Made by a program: the position numbers and the translations under genes
Notes under the pieces: generated by a model
What the model saw: the letters and a program-made list of their open reading frames with translations, nothing else
Told to the model about the DNA's origin: nothing
The model's database searches: none
Shown: positions 1 through 8,492 of the stretch, piece by piece
Layout: each line of letters starts with the position of its first letter
Numbering within the stretch: the stretch's first letter is position 1
From: Lachnospiraceae bacterium
GTDB taxonomy: Bacteria; Bacillota; Clostridia; Lachnospirales; Lachnospiraceae
DNA: 64,000 bases
Direction of reading: 5' to 3'
Assembly (NCBI GenBank): GCA_015057865.1
Contig: SVDH01000006.1
Span: 16,492 to 80,491 of the forward strand

Positions 1-1145
1 ATGACTTTCCCATCTCTGATATAGTTTCTCGGGATCCGTTTTCCAAGATCACAGGCAAGCTCATAATTAAACCGTCCCGAAAGATCACCCAGCTCATCCA
101 TCAGAATGACTTCGTCCTGATCCTGTCCGATCAGGGTTACCTCATCTCCCACCTTTACATCCGGGATATCAGTAACATCTACCATAAACTGATCCATGCA
201 GACACGTCCGCAGATCGGTGCTTTCTTTCCATGAATCAGAACATGTCCCTGGTTTGAAAGGCTGCGCGGATAACCGTCGCCATATCCGACCGGTACTGTC
301 GCGATCCTCGCGTCTTTTTCCAGCACACAGGTGCCGCCGTAGCTGATCGGGCTTCCCGCCGGCAGATCCTTTACATATGTGATATGGCTTTTTAACGACA
401 GGATCGGCCGTATGCCCGTATCACGGACGCTGACCTCTTCTGACGGAGACAGTCCGTAGAGGATGATCCCCGCTCTTGCCAGATCCGCGTGTGACTCCGG
501 CAGCTCCATGATCCCCGCGCTGTTTGCCATGTGATGCAGCGGGACTGTAAGACCTCTCTCTTTCAGCATGCGGACCATATCCTGGTATTTTTCGATCTGG
601 ATCCGGGCAGCTGTTTTGTCAACCTCATCCGCCCGTGCAAAATGGGTAAAGATACCTTCGATCTCAACCCCCGGCAGCTGCGAGATCTTAATGATCTCAT
701 CTGCCGCTTCTTCCGTGATCTGGAATCCGATCCGTCCCATCCCGGTATCGAGCTTAATGTGAATCTTTGCAACCTGTCCCATGCTGCAGGCAATGTCGCT
801 GATCTTTTTGGCGCTCTGCCAGTCAAATATCGTCGGTCTGATCTCATGCGCGATCAGTGACGGATACTGATCCTGAAACGTATATCCGAGGATCAGGATC
901 GGCCTTGTTACATAAGGCCAGAGGTTCACTGCTTCATCGAGTGAAGCCGTCGCATATCCTGCAACACGGTCCCGTTTCTCCAGGACCTCCTGACAAAGCT
1001 CTGTCGCGCCATGTCCGTATCCGTCAGCTTTGACCACCGCGATCAGTCGGCTGTCAGGCGATAATTTCTCTTCGATCGCATCCAGATTCTTTTCAAACTG
1101 ATCCAGATCGATCTCTGCATATACTCTGTGATATTTTTTAACCAT
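1..1145 (-). CDS. alr: Alanine racemase (3' end beyond window)
   Basis: PLP-dependent enzyme that interconverts L- and D-alanine for peptidoglycan synthesis in the cytoplasm. About 381 residues are visible from an ATG at 1145, and the reading frame is still open at base 1. The PLP-lysine motif AVVKADGYGHG lies near residues 36-46. The second-domain motif with the catalytic tyrosine (PISYGGT) and the stretch VGYGDGYPR are also present. The visible C-terminus (GRFNYELACDLGKRIPRNY) is typical of the last part of the family, so only a few residues should be missing. It lies 20 bp downstream of nnr, probably in one operon. The ribosome binding site is weak (AGAGA). Identification is secure. Confidence 0.95.
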   Translation of the reverse strand, partial: MVKKYHRVYAEIDLDQFEKNLDAIEEKLSPDSRLIAVVKADGYGHGATELCQEVLEKRDRVAGYATASLDEAVNLWPYVTRPILILGYTFQDQYPSLIAHEIRPTIFDWQSAKKISDIACSMGQVAKIHIKLDTGMGRIGFQITEEAADEIIKISQLPGVEIEGIFTHFARADEVDKTAARIQIEKYQDMVRMLKERGLTVPLHHMANSAGIMELPESHADLARAGIILYGLSPSEEVSVRDTGIRPILSLKSHITYVKDLPAGSPISYGGTCVLEKDARIATVPVGYGDGYPRSLSNQGHVLIHGKKAPICGRVCMDQFMVDVTDIPDVKVGDEVTLIGQDQDEVILMDELGDLSGRFNYELACDLGKRIPRNYIRDGKV

Positions 1146-1165
1146 ATTCTCTTTTGCCGGTATTC

Positions 1166-2674
1166 TTACCGGTTATTTCCTCTCATTTCCGCGAGCCGCA
1201 TGACTTCCTTTACAGACGGCACCAGATCAGATGCGGACATCCCCGCCATTCCGTTTTGCTCCGCTGCCAGATCACCGGCTCTGCCATGAATGTATACGCC
1301 CATGCATGCAGCAAAAAATGCATCCGCCCCGGCCGCAAGCAGACATCCGATCACGCCGGACAGCACGTCTCCGCTGCCGCCGACTGCCATGCCCGGATTC
1401 CCGGTCAGGTTAATACAGATCTCTGCACCCGGTCCTGCGATCACAGTATGGGCATCTTTTAACACAACAACAGTATTATACCCTTTTGCAAAATCAAGAG
1501 CAACTTTTATCAGTTCTTTTTGCTGATCTTTTACGGGCGTATCGCTCAAACGCTGCATTTCACCAAGGTGCGGCGTGACCACACACTGTTTTGGCAGCTT
1601 TATATCGCCTTTTTTCGCGACCAGGTTCAGCGCATCCGCATCAAGCAAAACCCTTTTGTCTTCCACGCCAAGGACCGCTTCCAATATCCGTTCCGATGTA
1701 TCAGACTGTCCAAGCCCCGGGCCTGCCACGATCGCATCCGCCCAGGCAAAACATTCCGCCAGAAAGCTTACATCTTTTTCTGTTTCATCATAAGTCGTCA
1801 GCACTGCCTCCGGTACAAGCTTTTGTATGATCTCGCGATTGCACTCCGGCGTCACAACTCTGACCAGGCCAACGCCTGCTGCATACGCGCCCTTTGCCGC
1901 CAGGGCGGCAGCGCCTGCCATGTTTCTCGTACCTGCGATCAAAAGCAGCTTCCCATAGCTGCCTTTGTTGCTTCTTCTCGGTCTTGCTGCGATCTGATCA
2001 AGGTCCTCTTCCTCTAAATGAAATGCCATATCCTGCATATCCAAAAGGCTGTAACGGTCAATTCCCATATCCTTTAAAATGACCTCGCCGCAATAATCCG
2101 CACCCGGGAAGAGCACGTGTCCGAGCTTTCGAAAACCGAATGTCACCGTCAGATCGGCGCGGAATGCGATCCCCATGACCTGCCCGCTGTCCGTATGGAT
2201 TCCGGAAGGGATATCTGCCGCAACCTTAATCCCCGGCATCTCATTCATTTGCGCTATAACATCTTTATAAATCCCGCCGACTTCTCTGGATAAGCCGATC
2301 CCAAAGAGGCAGTCAACGATACAGCCATATGTTTTTCCCGGCGCTTCTTTATAAACCGGGATCTTGTATTTCCTGACAATTTCCAGCTGCCGTTTCCCCT
2401 CTGTACTGGCCTTTTCTTCATTCCCCGGATACCAGATATCGACAGGGATGTCTTTTTGCATCAGCATCCTTGCCGCTGCCAGACCGTCACCGCCATTGTT
2501 TCCGGTCCCGGCAACGATCAGAACCGGCTCGTCTTTTCCTTCGATCACACGCAGGATCTCTTCTGTCATGCACAGCGCCGCGCGCTCCATCAGGACCGGC
2601 GAGATCACGCCGAAGTATTCCATCGTATTGATATCGCATTGCTGCATCTGCTTATGGTTTAACAGGTATTTCAT
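1166..2674 (-). CDS. nnr: Bifunctional NAD(P)HX epimerase / ADP-dependent NAD(P)HX dehydratase
   Basis: Repairs hydrated NADH and NADPH. The N-terminal YjeF_N domain epimerises NAD(P)HX, and the C-terminal carbohydrate-kinase-like domain dehydrates it. The 502 residues match the fused bacterial form. The N-terminal part carries GTGNNGGDGLAAAR (about 57-70). The C-terminal part carries AGPGLGQ, the lysine stretch VVVLKDAHTVI and the anion-hole segment GNPGMAVGGSGDVLSG. The ATG at 2674 follows GGAGG by 7 nt. It sits between rex and alr. A strong intrinsic terminator lies only about 20 nt upstream of the start, so expression from the rex side would need readthrough. Confidence 0.95.
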   Translation of the reverse strand: MKYLLNHKQMQQCDINTMEYFGVISPVLMERAALCMTEEILRVIEGKDEPVLIVAGTGNNGGDGLAAARMLMQKDIPVDIWYPGNEEKASTEGKRQLEIVRKYKIPVYKEAPGKTYGCIVDCLFGIGLSREVGGIYKDVIAQMNEMPGIKVAADIPSGIHTDSGQVMGIAFRADLTVTFGFRKLGHVLFPGADYCGEVILKDMGIDRYSLLDMQDMAFHLEEEDLDQIAARPRRSNKGSYGKLLLIAGTRNMAGAAALAAKGAYAAGVGLVRVVTPECNREIIQKLVPEAVLTTYDETEKDVSFLAECFAWADAIVAGPGLGQSDTSERILEAVLGVEDKRVLLDADALNLVAKKGDIKLPKQCVVTPHLGEMQRLSDTPVKDQQKELIKVALDFAKGYNTVVVLKDAHTVIAGPGAEICINLTGNPGMAVGGSGDVLSGVIGCLLAAGADAFFAACMGVYIHGRAGDLAAEQNGMAGMSASDLVPSVKEVMRLAEMRGNNR

Positions 2675-2692
2675 CTGCGTTCCTCCATATGT

Positions 2693-2737
2693 AAAAAAGC
2701 CGCTGTATGATCAGATCATCCCAAAACATACAGCGGC
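2693..2737 (-). terminator. Intrinsic terminator between rex and nnr
   Basis: Perfect 11-bp stem (GCCGCTGTATG pairing with CATACAGCGGC) with a 17-nt loop, followed on the minus strand by six T. It lies just after the rex stop. The T-tract ends less than 20 nt before the nnr start codon. Confidence 0.85.
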
Positions 2738-2749
2738 ATAGCATCACTA

Positions 2750-3385
2750 TTATTTATTTGATTCTGTACTTTTGATCAGATAGGACAATCTCATCAGACT
2801 GTCCGACAAATGGACATTTTCAACGCTGACATCATCCGGCACATCCAGATCCAGATGGGCAAAATTCCAGATTCCTTTGATCCCAAGTGCCACCAGACGG
2901 TCCGCCATTTCCTTCGCATATTGCTTCGGAAGTGTCAATGCTGCAATGTCTATGTTGTTTTCTCTCACAAAATATTCCATTTCATCGATGTGAAAGATTG
3001 GAATCTCACGGATACTGTGCCCGATCTTATGCGGGTCCGTATCAAACAATGCTGTGATCACAAATCCACGTCCGACAAAACGCTCATAATTCGTCAACGC
3101 CTGACCAAGATGCCCTGCACCGATGACAATGATGCGATGCCTCTGATCGAGTCCGAGAATCCTTTTGATCTCATTGTGAAGATACGCCACATTATAACCA
3201 TATCCCTGTTGGCCAAATTCTCCAAAATTATTCAGATCCTGGCGGATTTGTGAGGCAGTCACATGCATGCGTGAGCTTAATTCCGCCGAAGAAATCCTCT
3301 CTACGCCCGATTCCAGCAATTCGCTCAAATATCTGTAGTAACGCGGCATCCTTTTAATGACCGCAGGCGATATCTCTTTTTGCAT
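2750..3385 (-). CDS. rex: Redox-sensing transcriptional repressor Rex
   Basis: Rex binds DNA when the NADH/NAD+ ratio is low and represses fermentative and hydrogen-metabolism genes; NADH releases it. The N-terminal winged-helix domain (about residues 1-80, with SSAELSSRMHVTASQIRQDL) is followed by a Rossmann domain with VIGAGHLGQAL. I start at the internal ATG at 3385, preceded by AGAGG, which gives 211 residues, the usual family length. The longer frame from 3415 has no ribosome binding site. Upstream is an ABC-F ATPase gene, as with ydiF-rex in Bacillus. A sigma-A-type promoter lies directly upstream, overlapping the ABC-F stop codon. A plausible target, hydCBA, is 7-8 kb away. Confidence 0.95.
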   Translation of the reverse strand: MQKEISPAVIKRMPRYYRYLSELLESGVERISSAELSSRMHVTASQIRQDLNNFGEFGQQGYGYNVAYLHNEIKRILGLDQRHRIIVIGAGHLGQALTNYERFVGRGFVITALFDTDPHKIGHSIREIPIFHIDEMEYFVRENNIDIAALTLPKQYAKEMADRLVALGIKGIWNFAHLDLDVPDDVSVENVHLSDSLMRLSYLIKSTESNK

Positions 3386-3429
3386 AATTGACCTCTTTTT
3401 ATTATATCCGAACACTAATAATTAATATC

Positions 3430-3457
3430 ATTATATCGATTGTTCAGTTTTTGTCAA
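3430..3457 (-). promoter_or_regulatory. Sigma-A-type promoter of rex
   Basis: On the minus strand, TTGACA (3452-3457), a 16-bp spacer and TATAAT (3430-3435). Both hexamers are perfect consensus. The -35 box overlaps the stop codon of the upstream ABC-F gene. The predicted transcript starts near 3423, about 40 nt before the rex ATG. Confidence 0.75.
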
Positions 3458-5394
3458 TCTTCCAGAGACTCCCATTCAGCATATAATTCTTCGAGTCGGT
3501 CATTGTGTTCTTTTTGCTGTGTCGACAGGTCATTCAGCTTCGCCGAATTGGTCGCGACCTCCGGCAGCAGATACTGCGCTTCGATCTTTTCTAATGCCTC
3601 TTCCTCCTGCATGATCGCTTCTTCGATCGCACGGAGACGGTTTTCCTTTTTGCGGATCTCGGCCTGCTTTGCCTTCTGTTCCTTCCAGTCCGCCTTTCCT
3701 GCATCCGGTTTCTCCTGTGCAGAAATGGCCGCCGCTTCTCGCGTCATATTCCGATCGTCTGCAACAGCTGATGCGCCCCTTGCTTCTTCTTCCCGGCATT
3801 TCTCCAGATAATAATCATAGTTTCCGTGGAAATCCCGGATCTGCCTGTGATCAAGGTGAAGGATCCGGTCCGCTGTCTTATTGATAAAATATCTGTCATG
3901 TGAGACAAAAAGGACCGTTCCTTCATACGATTTTAACGCATCTTCCAGGATTTCCCTTGACTCCATATCCAGATGGTTGGTCGGCTCATCAAGGATCAGG
4001 AAATTCGCATCTGAAAGCATCAGTTTTGCCAGGGAAAGCCGTCCGCGTTCCCCTCCGCTTAATGCTTCCACCTGACGATAGACAACATCTCCGGTAAATA
4101 AAAAGGCTGCCAGTGTATTGCGGATCGTGGTTTCATTCAGATTCGGATACGCATCCCAGATCTCATCCAGGATCGTTTTCTCCATACTCAGCTCCTGCTG
4201 CTCCTGATCATAATAACCGATCTCCACATTGGTCCCAAGCCGGATCGTCCCGGCATCTGCCGTCTCTTTCCCGTTTAAGATCTTTAAAATCGTTGTCTTT
4301 CCGGTCCCGTTTGCGCCGATCAGGGCAACGTGCTCCCCTCTGTGGATCGAAATGTTGATATCGGAAAACAGATGGTTCTCACCGAATGATTTTGCAAGTC
4401 CTTCAATGTCCAAAACATCTTTCCCGCTCGTAACAGCCGGCGTGATCGCAAGCCGCATCGCGGCATTCTCATCTTTAGGCTTATCCAGGATCTCCATGCG
4501 GTCAAGCAGCTTTTCCCTGCTCTCCGCCCGACGGACAGATTTCTCCCGATTGAATGATTTCAGTTTATCAATGACCTGCTTTTCGTGCCGGATCTTCTGC
4601 TGCTGGTTTTCCCAGGCCCGCTGATCCGCCAGCCGCTGTGCTGCGGCTTTCTGTGCATATGCCGTATAATTGCCGTTATATACCATCGCTTTGTGGTGCG
4701 AGATGCCGATCACCTTGCCCACCACTCTGTCAAGAAAATATCTGTCATGCGCAACGATAATGACCGTGCCCTTATAGCTCATCAAAAAGGTTTCCAACCA
4801 TCGGATGGAATCCATATCCAAATGGTTCGTCGGCTCGTCGAGCAATAAGATCTCCGGATAGGACAACAGCATTTTTGCCAGCGCAACCCGCGTTTTCTGA
4901 CCTCCGGAAAGCGTGGTGCAGATCTTGGAAAAATCCTCTTCCGGAAAACCCAGTCCCTTTAATACGCCGCGCACCTCGCTGCGAAGGGCATAGCCGTTCT
5001 GATCGGTAAACTTTGTCAGCAGAGCATGATATTCCTCCGAAGCCCGGGCGAGCGCCTCGCCTGACAGGCCTCCCATCTCATGCTCCATCCGTTTCAGCTT
5101 TTCCTCCATCAGAAGAAGATCCCGTTTCCCTTCCAGGACCTCGTCATAGATGGTTTTCCCGCTTGTCAGATCCGGATGCTGTGACAGATAGCCAATGCGG
5201 ACGTCTTTCTGCATTGCGACCTGGCCCTCATCCGGTTCCAGCTCTCCTGCCAGAATTTTTAAAAGCGTCGATTTGCCGGCACCGTTAACGCCGACGATCG
5301 CCGCCTTTTCATTCTCATTGATATGAAAGGAGACCTGGTTTAAAACCCTGGTCTCCCCAAATGATTTTCCAATAGATGAACAAGAAATGACCAT
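3454..5394 (-). CDS. ABC-F family ATP-binding protein
   Basis: Soluble tandem-ATPase protein without membrane segments. ABC-F proteins act on the ribosomal E site to rescue stalled ribosomes or protect against antibiotics. Two cassettes are visible: Walker A GVNGAGKST, signature LSGGQKTR and LLLDEPTNHLD; then [17 protein letters not shown] and LILDEPTNHLD. A charged linker joins them and a coiled-coil C-terminus of about 90 residues follows. I start at MVISCSS (ATG 5394), which gives 646 residues. GGAGG sits upstream within the end of icd. The 26-residue upstream extension overlaps icd and looks spurious. The length and the neighbour rex suggest the YdiF-like group. Whether it gives drug resistance cannot be read from sequence. 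Confidence 0.9.
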   Translation of the reverse strand: MVISCSSIGKSFGETRVLNQVSFHINENEKAAIVGVNGAGKSTLLKILAGELEPDEGQVAMQKDVRIGYLSQHPDLTSGKTIYDEVLEGKRDLLLMEEKLKRMEHEMGGLSGEALARASEEYHALLTKFTDQNGYALRSEVRGVLKGLGFPEEDFSKICTTLSGGQKTRVALAKMLLSYPEILLLDEPTNHLDMDSIRWLETFLMSYKGTVIIVAHDRYFLDRVVGKVIGISHHKAMVYNGNYTAYAQKAAAQRLADQRAWENQQQKIRHEKQVIDKLKSFNREKSVRRAESREKLLDRMEILDKPKDENAAMRLAITPAVTSGKDVLDIEGLAKSFGENHLFSDINISIHRGEHVALIGANGTGKTTILKILNGKETADAGTIRLGTNVEIGYYDQEQQELSMEKTILDEIWDAYPNLNETTIRNTLAAFLFTGDVVYRQVEALSGGERGRLSLAKLMLSDANFLILDEPTNHLDMESREILEDALKSYEGTVLFVSHDRYFINKTADRILHLDHRQIRDFHGNYDYYLEKCREEEARGASAVADDRNMTREAAAISAQEKPDAGKADWKEQKAKQAEIRKKENRLRAIEEAIMQEEEALEKIEAQYLLPEVATNSAKLNDLSTQQKEHNDRLEELYAEWESLED

Positions 5395-5398
5395 AACT

Positions 5399-6607
5399 TT
5401 AGAGCATTTCCTCCAGATTAGTACGAACCTCGCGGATGAATGAGAAGCTGTCAAGAATCTCCGGATTCTCAAAGGTCGTGATCTGCGCCAGGTCCTTTGT
5501 CATTTTTCCGGATTCGATCGTAGCGATCGCTGCCTTCTCAAGCTTGTCTGCAAATACCTCCAGCTCTTTGATGCCGTCAAGCTCACCTCTCTTGCGCAGT
5601 GCGCCGGTCCATGCAAAGATCGTCGCCACGGAGTTCGTAGATGTCTCTTCTCCGGCAAGATGCTTATAATAGTGACGCTGTACCGTACCGTGTGCTGCCT
5701 CGTATTCAAAAACACCGGATGGAGAAACCAGAACGGATGTCATCATCGCAAGCGAACCGAATGCAGAAGATACCATATCGCTCATGACATCGCCGTCATA
5801 ATTCTTGCAGGCCCAGATATAACCGCCGTCTGACTTCATCACGCGTGCCACCGCGTCATCGATCAGTGTATAGAAGTATGTGATCCCTGCTGCTGCGAAC
5901 TGGCTCTCATATTCTCTGACAAACACATCCTGGAAAATATCCTTGAAGGTATGATCATATTTCTTTGAGATCGTATCCTTTGTCGCAAACCAGAGATCCT
6001 GCTTTGTCGCAAGCGCATACTGGAAGCAGCTGTGCGCAAAGCTCTCGATGGATTTGTTTAAGTTATGCTGACCCTGAACAACACCGGCACCCGTAAACTC
6101 ATGAACGAGCTCTCTCTTCTCTGTGCCGTCTGCCGCAGTATAAACCAGCTCCACTTTACCGGCTGCCGGGATCTTCATCTCGACATTTTTATAAAGGTCT
6201 CCATAGGCATGTCTGGCGATCGTGATGGGTTTTGTCCAGTTGCGCACAACAGGCTCAATGCCTTTTACAACGATCGGCGTACGGAAAACCGTACCGTCTA
6301 AGATCGCACGGATCGTCCCGTTCGGGCTCTTCCACATCTGTTTAAGATCATACTCTTCCACACGTGCCTGGTTGGGCGTGATCGTCGCGCATTTGACACC
6401 GACACCATATTTGGCCGTCGCATTCGCCGCATCAAAAGTCACTCTGTCATCCGTTTCATTTCTGTTTTTCAATCCCAAATCATAGTATTCTGTTTTCAGA
6501 TCAATAAACGGAATCAGCAGTTCCTCTTTGATGCTCTGCCAGAGGATCCTTGTCATCTCATCCCCGTCCATTTCAACGAGTGGTGTCTGCATCACGATTT
6601 TTTCCAT
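5399..6607 (-). CDS. icd: NADP-dependent isocitrate dehydrogenase
   Basis: Oxidatively decarboxylates isocitrate to 2-oxoglutarate, feeding glutamate synthesis and NADPH. The 402-residue protein belongs to the dimeric type also found in eukaryotes. It carries [12 protein letters not shown] at the N-terminus, the substrate-binding segment [16 protein letters not shown], a metal/catalytic segment with [20 protein letters not shown], and [11 protein letters not shown] for NADP binding. The ATG at 6607 follows AGGAG with good spacing. It is followed by only 4 bp before the ABC-F start, so the two are probably cotranscribed. The hydrogenase operon terminator lies upstream. Confidence 0.95.
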   Translation of the reverse strand: MEKIVMQTPLVEMDGDEMTRILWQSIKEELLIPFIDLKTEYYDLGLKNRNETDDRVTFDAANATAKYGVGVKCATITPNQARVEEYDLKQMWKSPNGTIRAILDGTVFRTPIVVKGIEPVVRNWTKPITIARHAYGDLYKNVEMKIPAAGKVELVYTAADGTEKRELVHEFTGAGVVQGQHNLNKSIESFAHSCFQYALATKQDLWFATKDTISKKYDHTFKDIFQDVFVREYESQFAAAGITYFYTLIDDAVARVMKSDGGYIWACKNYDGDVMSDMVSSAFGSLAMMTSVLVSPSGVFEYEAAHGTVQRHYYKHLAGEETSTNSVATIFAWTGALRKRGELDGIKELEVFADKLEKAAIATIESGKMTKDLAQITTFENPEILDSFSFIREVRTNLEEML

Positions 6608-6640
6608 AACATGTCTCCTAACTTGTCATTTTTATAAGCA

Positions 6641-6670
6641 AGAAGAGAAACCATAAATGGTTTCTCTTCT
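6641..6670 (-). terminator. Terminator-like hairpin after hydA
   Basis: A 14-bp perfect inverted repeat (AGAAGAGAAACCAT and its complement) around a 2-base centre, between the hydA stop and icd. The following T-tract on the minus strand is short (TTGCTTAT), so termination may be partial. Confidence 0.65.
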
Positions 6671-6728
6671 ATACCTCGATATTATAGCGTTTTGACAGTT
6701 CCTTGTCAAACCGCGTACCCCCGCTATC

Positions 6729-8480
6729 TTACTTGATTTCGTGTACCACTCTTTCCACATAAGATGTGTGCAGAAGCTCGTGTGCCAGATGGCTTCCCGG
6801 CTCTTTTAAGAACTCATCATAAAGGGTAATGATATCCGGGTTTTCATGTGACTTACGGATCGTGTTCGCCTCGTCAATGCTGTAGAGCGCTTTTGCTCTT
6901 TCTGCCGCAAGATCAACCGTATTACGGATATAGCCAGGCTGTCTCGGCTGTCCGCCGCCGTTGACACAGCCGCCCGGGCATCCCATGATCTCAATGAAGG
7001 TGTAATCCGCTTCTCCGCGTCTTACTTTCTCCATCAGAACCTTTGCGTTCTTTGTGCCGGATGCGACTGCAACCTTAACATCCAGATCGCCGACTTTGTA
7101 GGCTGCTTCCTTGATGCCTTCCATACCGCGCACATCTACAAAATCGAGCTGCTGCAATGTTTCACCGGTGATCTTTTCTACTGCGGTACGAAGCGCTGCT
7201 TCCATAACGCCACCGGTTGCACCGAAGATGACCGCTGCGCCGGTACCGGAGCCAAGCGGATGATCAAAGCCTTCATCCGGAAGGTCTTCATAACGGATGC
7301 CTGCCATGCGGATCATCTTAGCCAGCTCACGTGTGGTGATGACATAATCCACATCCGGTACACCCGCGCCGTCTTCGTCATCACGCGTGATCTCGAATTT
7401 CTTCGCTGTACACGGCATAACACTGACAACGACCATATCCTTCTTATCTACGCCAATCTTATCCGCATAATAGGTCTTTGCGATCGCGCCAAACATCTGG
7501 TGCGGCGACTTACAGGTTGACAGATGCGGCAGAAGATCCGGGAAATAATGCTCACAGAACTTGATCCATCCAGGTGAACAGGATGTGATCATCGGCAGTA
7601 CGCCGCCTGTTGTTACACGCTGGAGCAGTTCGTTCGCTTCCTCCATGATCGTTAAGTCAGCTGCGAAGTTGGTATCAAATACAGCGTCAAAGCCAAGTCT
7701 GCGCAGAGATGCTGCAAGCTTTCCTTCCGCATTGGTGCCAATCGGATAACCGAACTCTTCACCAAGTGCTGCACGAACTGCCGGTGACGGCTGTACAACG
7801 ACATGCTTGGTCGGATCAGCGATAGCTGCAAATACGCCTGCTGTCGCGTCTTTTTCATAAAGTGCGCCGGTCGGGCATACTGCGATACACTGTCCGCAGG
7901 AGATACAGGATGTCTCGCCCAGTCCCTTTTCAAACTGTGATCCGATAAATGTCGCAAATCCACGGTTGTTTGCGCCGATGACGCCGATCCCCTGTACGTT
8001 TGCGCAGGTTGCGGAGCAGCGTCGGCAAAGAATACATTTGTTGTTGTCACGGATCATATGTGGTGCACTGTCATCGAGTGCATAGATATTTCTCTCGCCC
8101 TGGAAATAATCATCGTCATCGATCATGTATTCCCGGCAGAGTGCCTGCAGCTCACAGTTGCCGCTGCGTACGCAGGAGAGGCATTTCTTCTCATGGATCG
8201 AGAGGATCAACTGCAGATTCTTTCTTCTGGACTCACGTACCTGCGGCGTATTGGTGAATACTTCCATTCCTTCGTTAACAGGATATACGCAAGCGGTTAC
8301 AAGCGTCTTTGCGCCTTTTACTTCAACTACACACATTCTGCAGGCAGCGATCTCGTTGATATCCTTCAGATAACACAATGTCGGGATCTCAACATTTGCT
8401 TTCCGGGCTGCTTCCAGAACAGTGGTCCCTTCCGGAACAGTTACTTCTATTCCATTCACTTTTAATGTTACATCACTCAT
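6729..8480 (-). CDS. hydA: NADH-dependent [FeFe] hydrogenase catalytic subunit (HydA/HndD type)
   Basis: Catalytic subunit of a cytoplasmic trimeric hydrogenase that couples NADH and ferredoxin oxidation to H2 formation, or the reverse. The order is an N-terminal [2Fe-2S] domain (C36, C47, C50, C64), a His/Cys [4Fe-4S] site (H96, C100, C103, C109), two ferredoxin motifs (C149-C159 and C192-C202), then the H-cluster domain. The H-cluster signatures are L1 TSCSPGW (C301), L2 MPCTAKKFE (C357) and L3 EIMGCPGGCVNGGGQP (C501, C505). L1 has Ser where the textbook motif has a second Cys. Length (583) fits the family. It is last in hydCBA, 12 bp after hydB. Maturation genes are not in the window. Confidence 0.95.
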   Translation of the reverse strand: MSDVTLKVNGIEVTVPEGTTVLEAARKANVEIPTLCYLKDINEIAACRMCVVEVKGAKTLVTACVYPVNEGMEVFTNTPQVRESRRKNLQLILSIHEKKCLSCVRSGNCELQALCREYMIDDDDYFQGERNIYALDDSAPHMIRDNNKCILCRRCSATCANVQGIGVIGANNRGFATFIGSQFEKGLGETSCISCGQCIAVCPTGALYEKDATAGVFAAIADPTKHVVVQPSPAVRAALGEEFGYPIGTNAEGKLAASLRRLGFDAVFDTNFAADLTIMEEANELLQRVTTGGVLPMITSCSPGWIKFCEHYFPDLLPHLSTCKSPHQMFGAIAKTYYADKIGVDKKDMVVVSVMPCTAKKFEITRDDEDGAGVPDVDYVITTRELAKMIRMAGIRYEDLPDEGFDHPLGSGTGAAVIFGATGGVMEAALRTAVEKITGETLQQLDFVDVRGMEGIKEAAYKVGDLDVKVAVASGTKNAKVLMEKVRRGEADYTFIEIMGCPGGCVNGGGQPRQPGYIRNTVDLAAERAKALYSIDEANTIRKSHENPDIITLYDEFLKEPGSHLAHELLHTSYVERVVHEIK

Positions 8481-8492
8481 CAGGCAGCCCTC

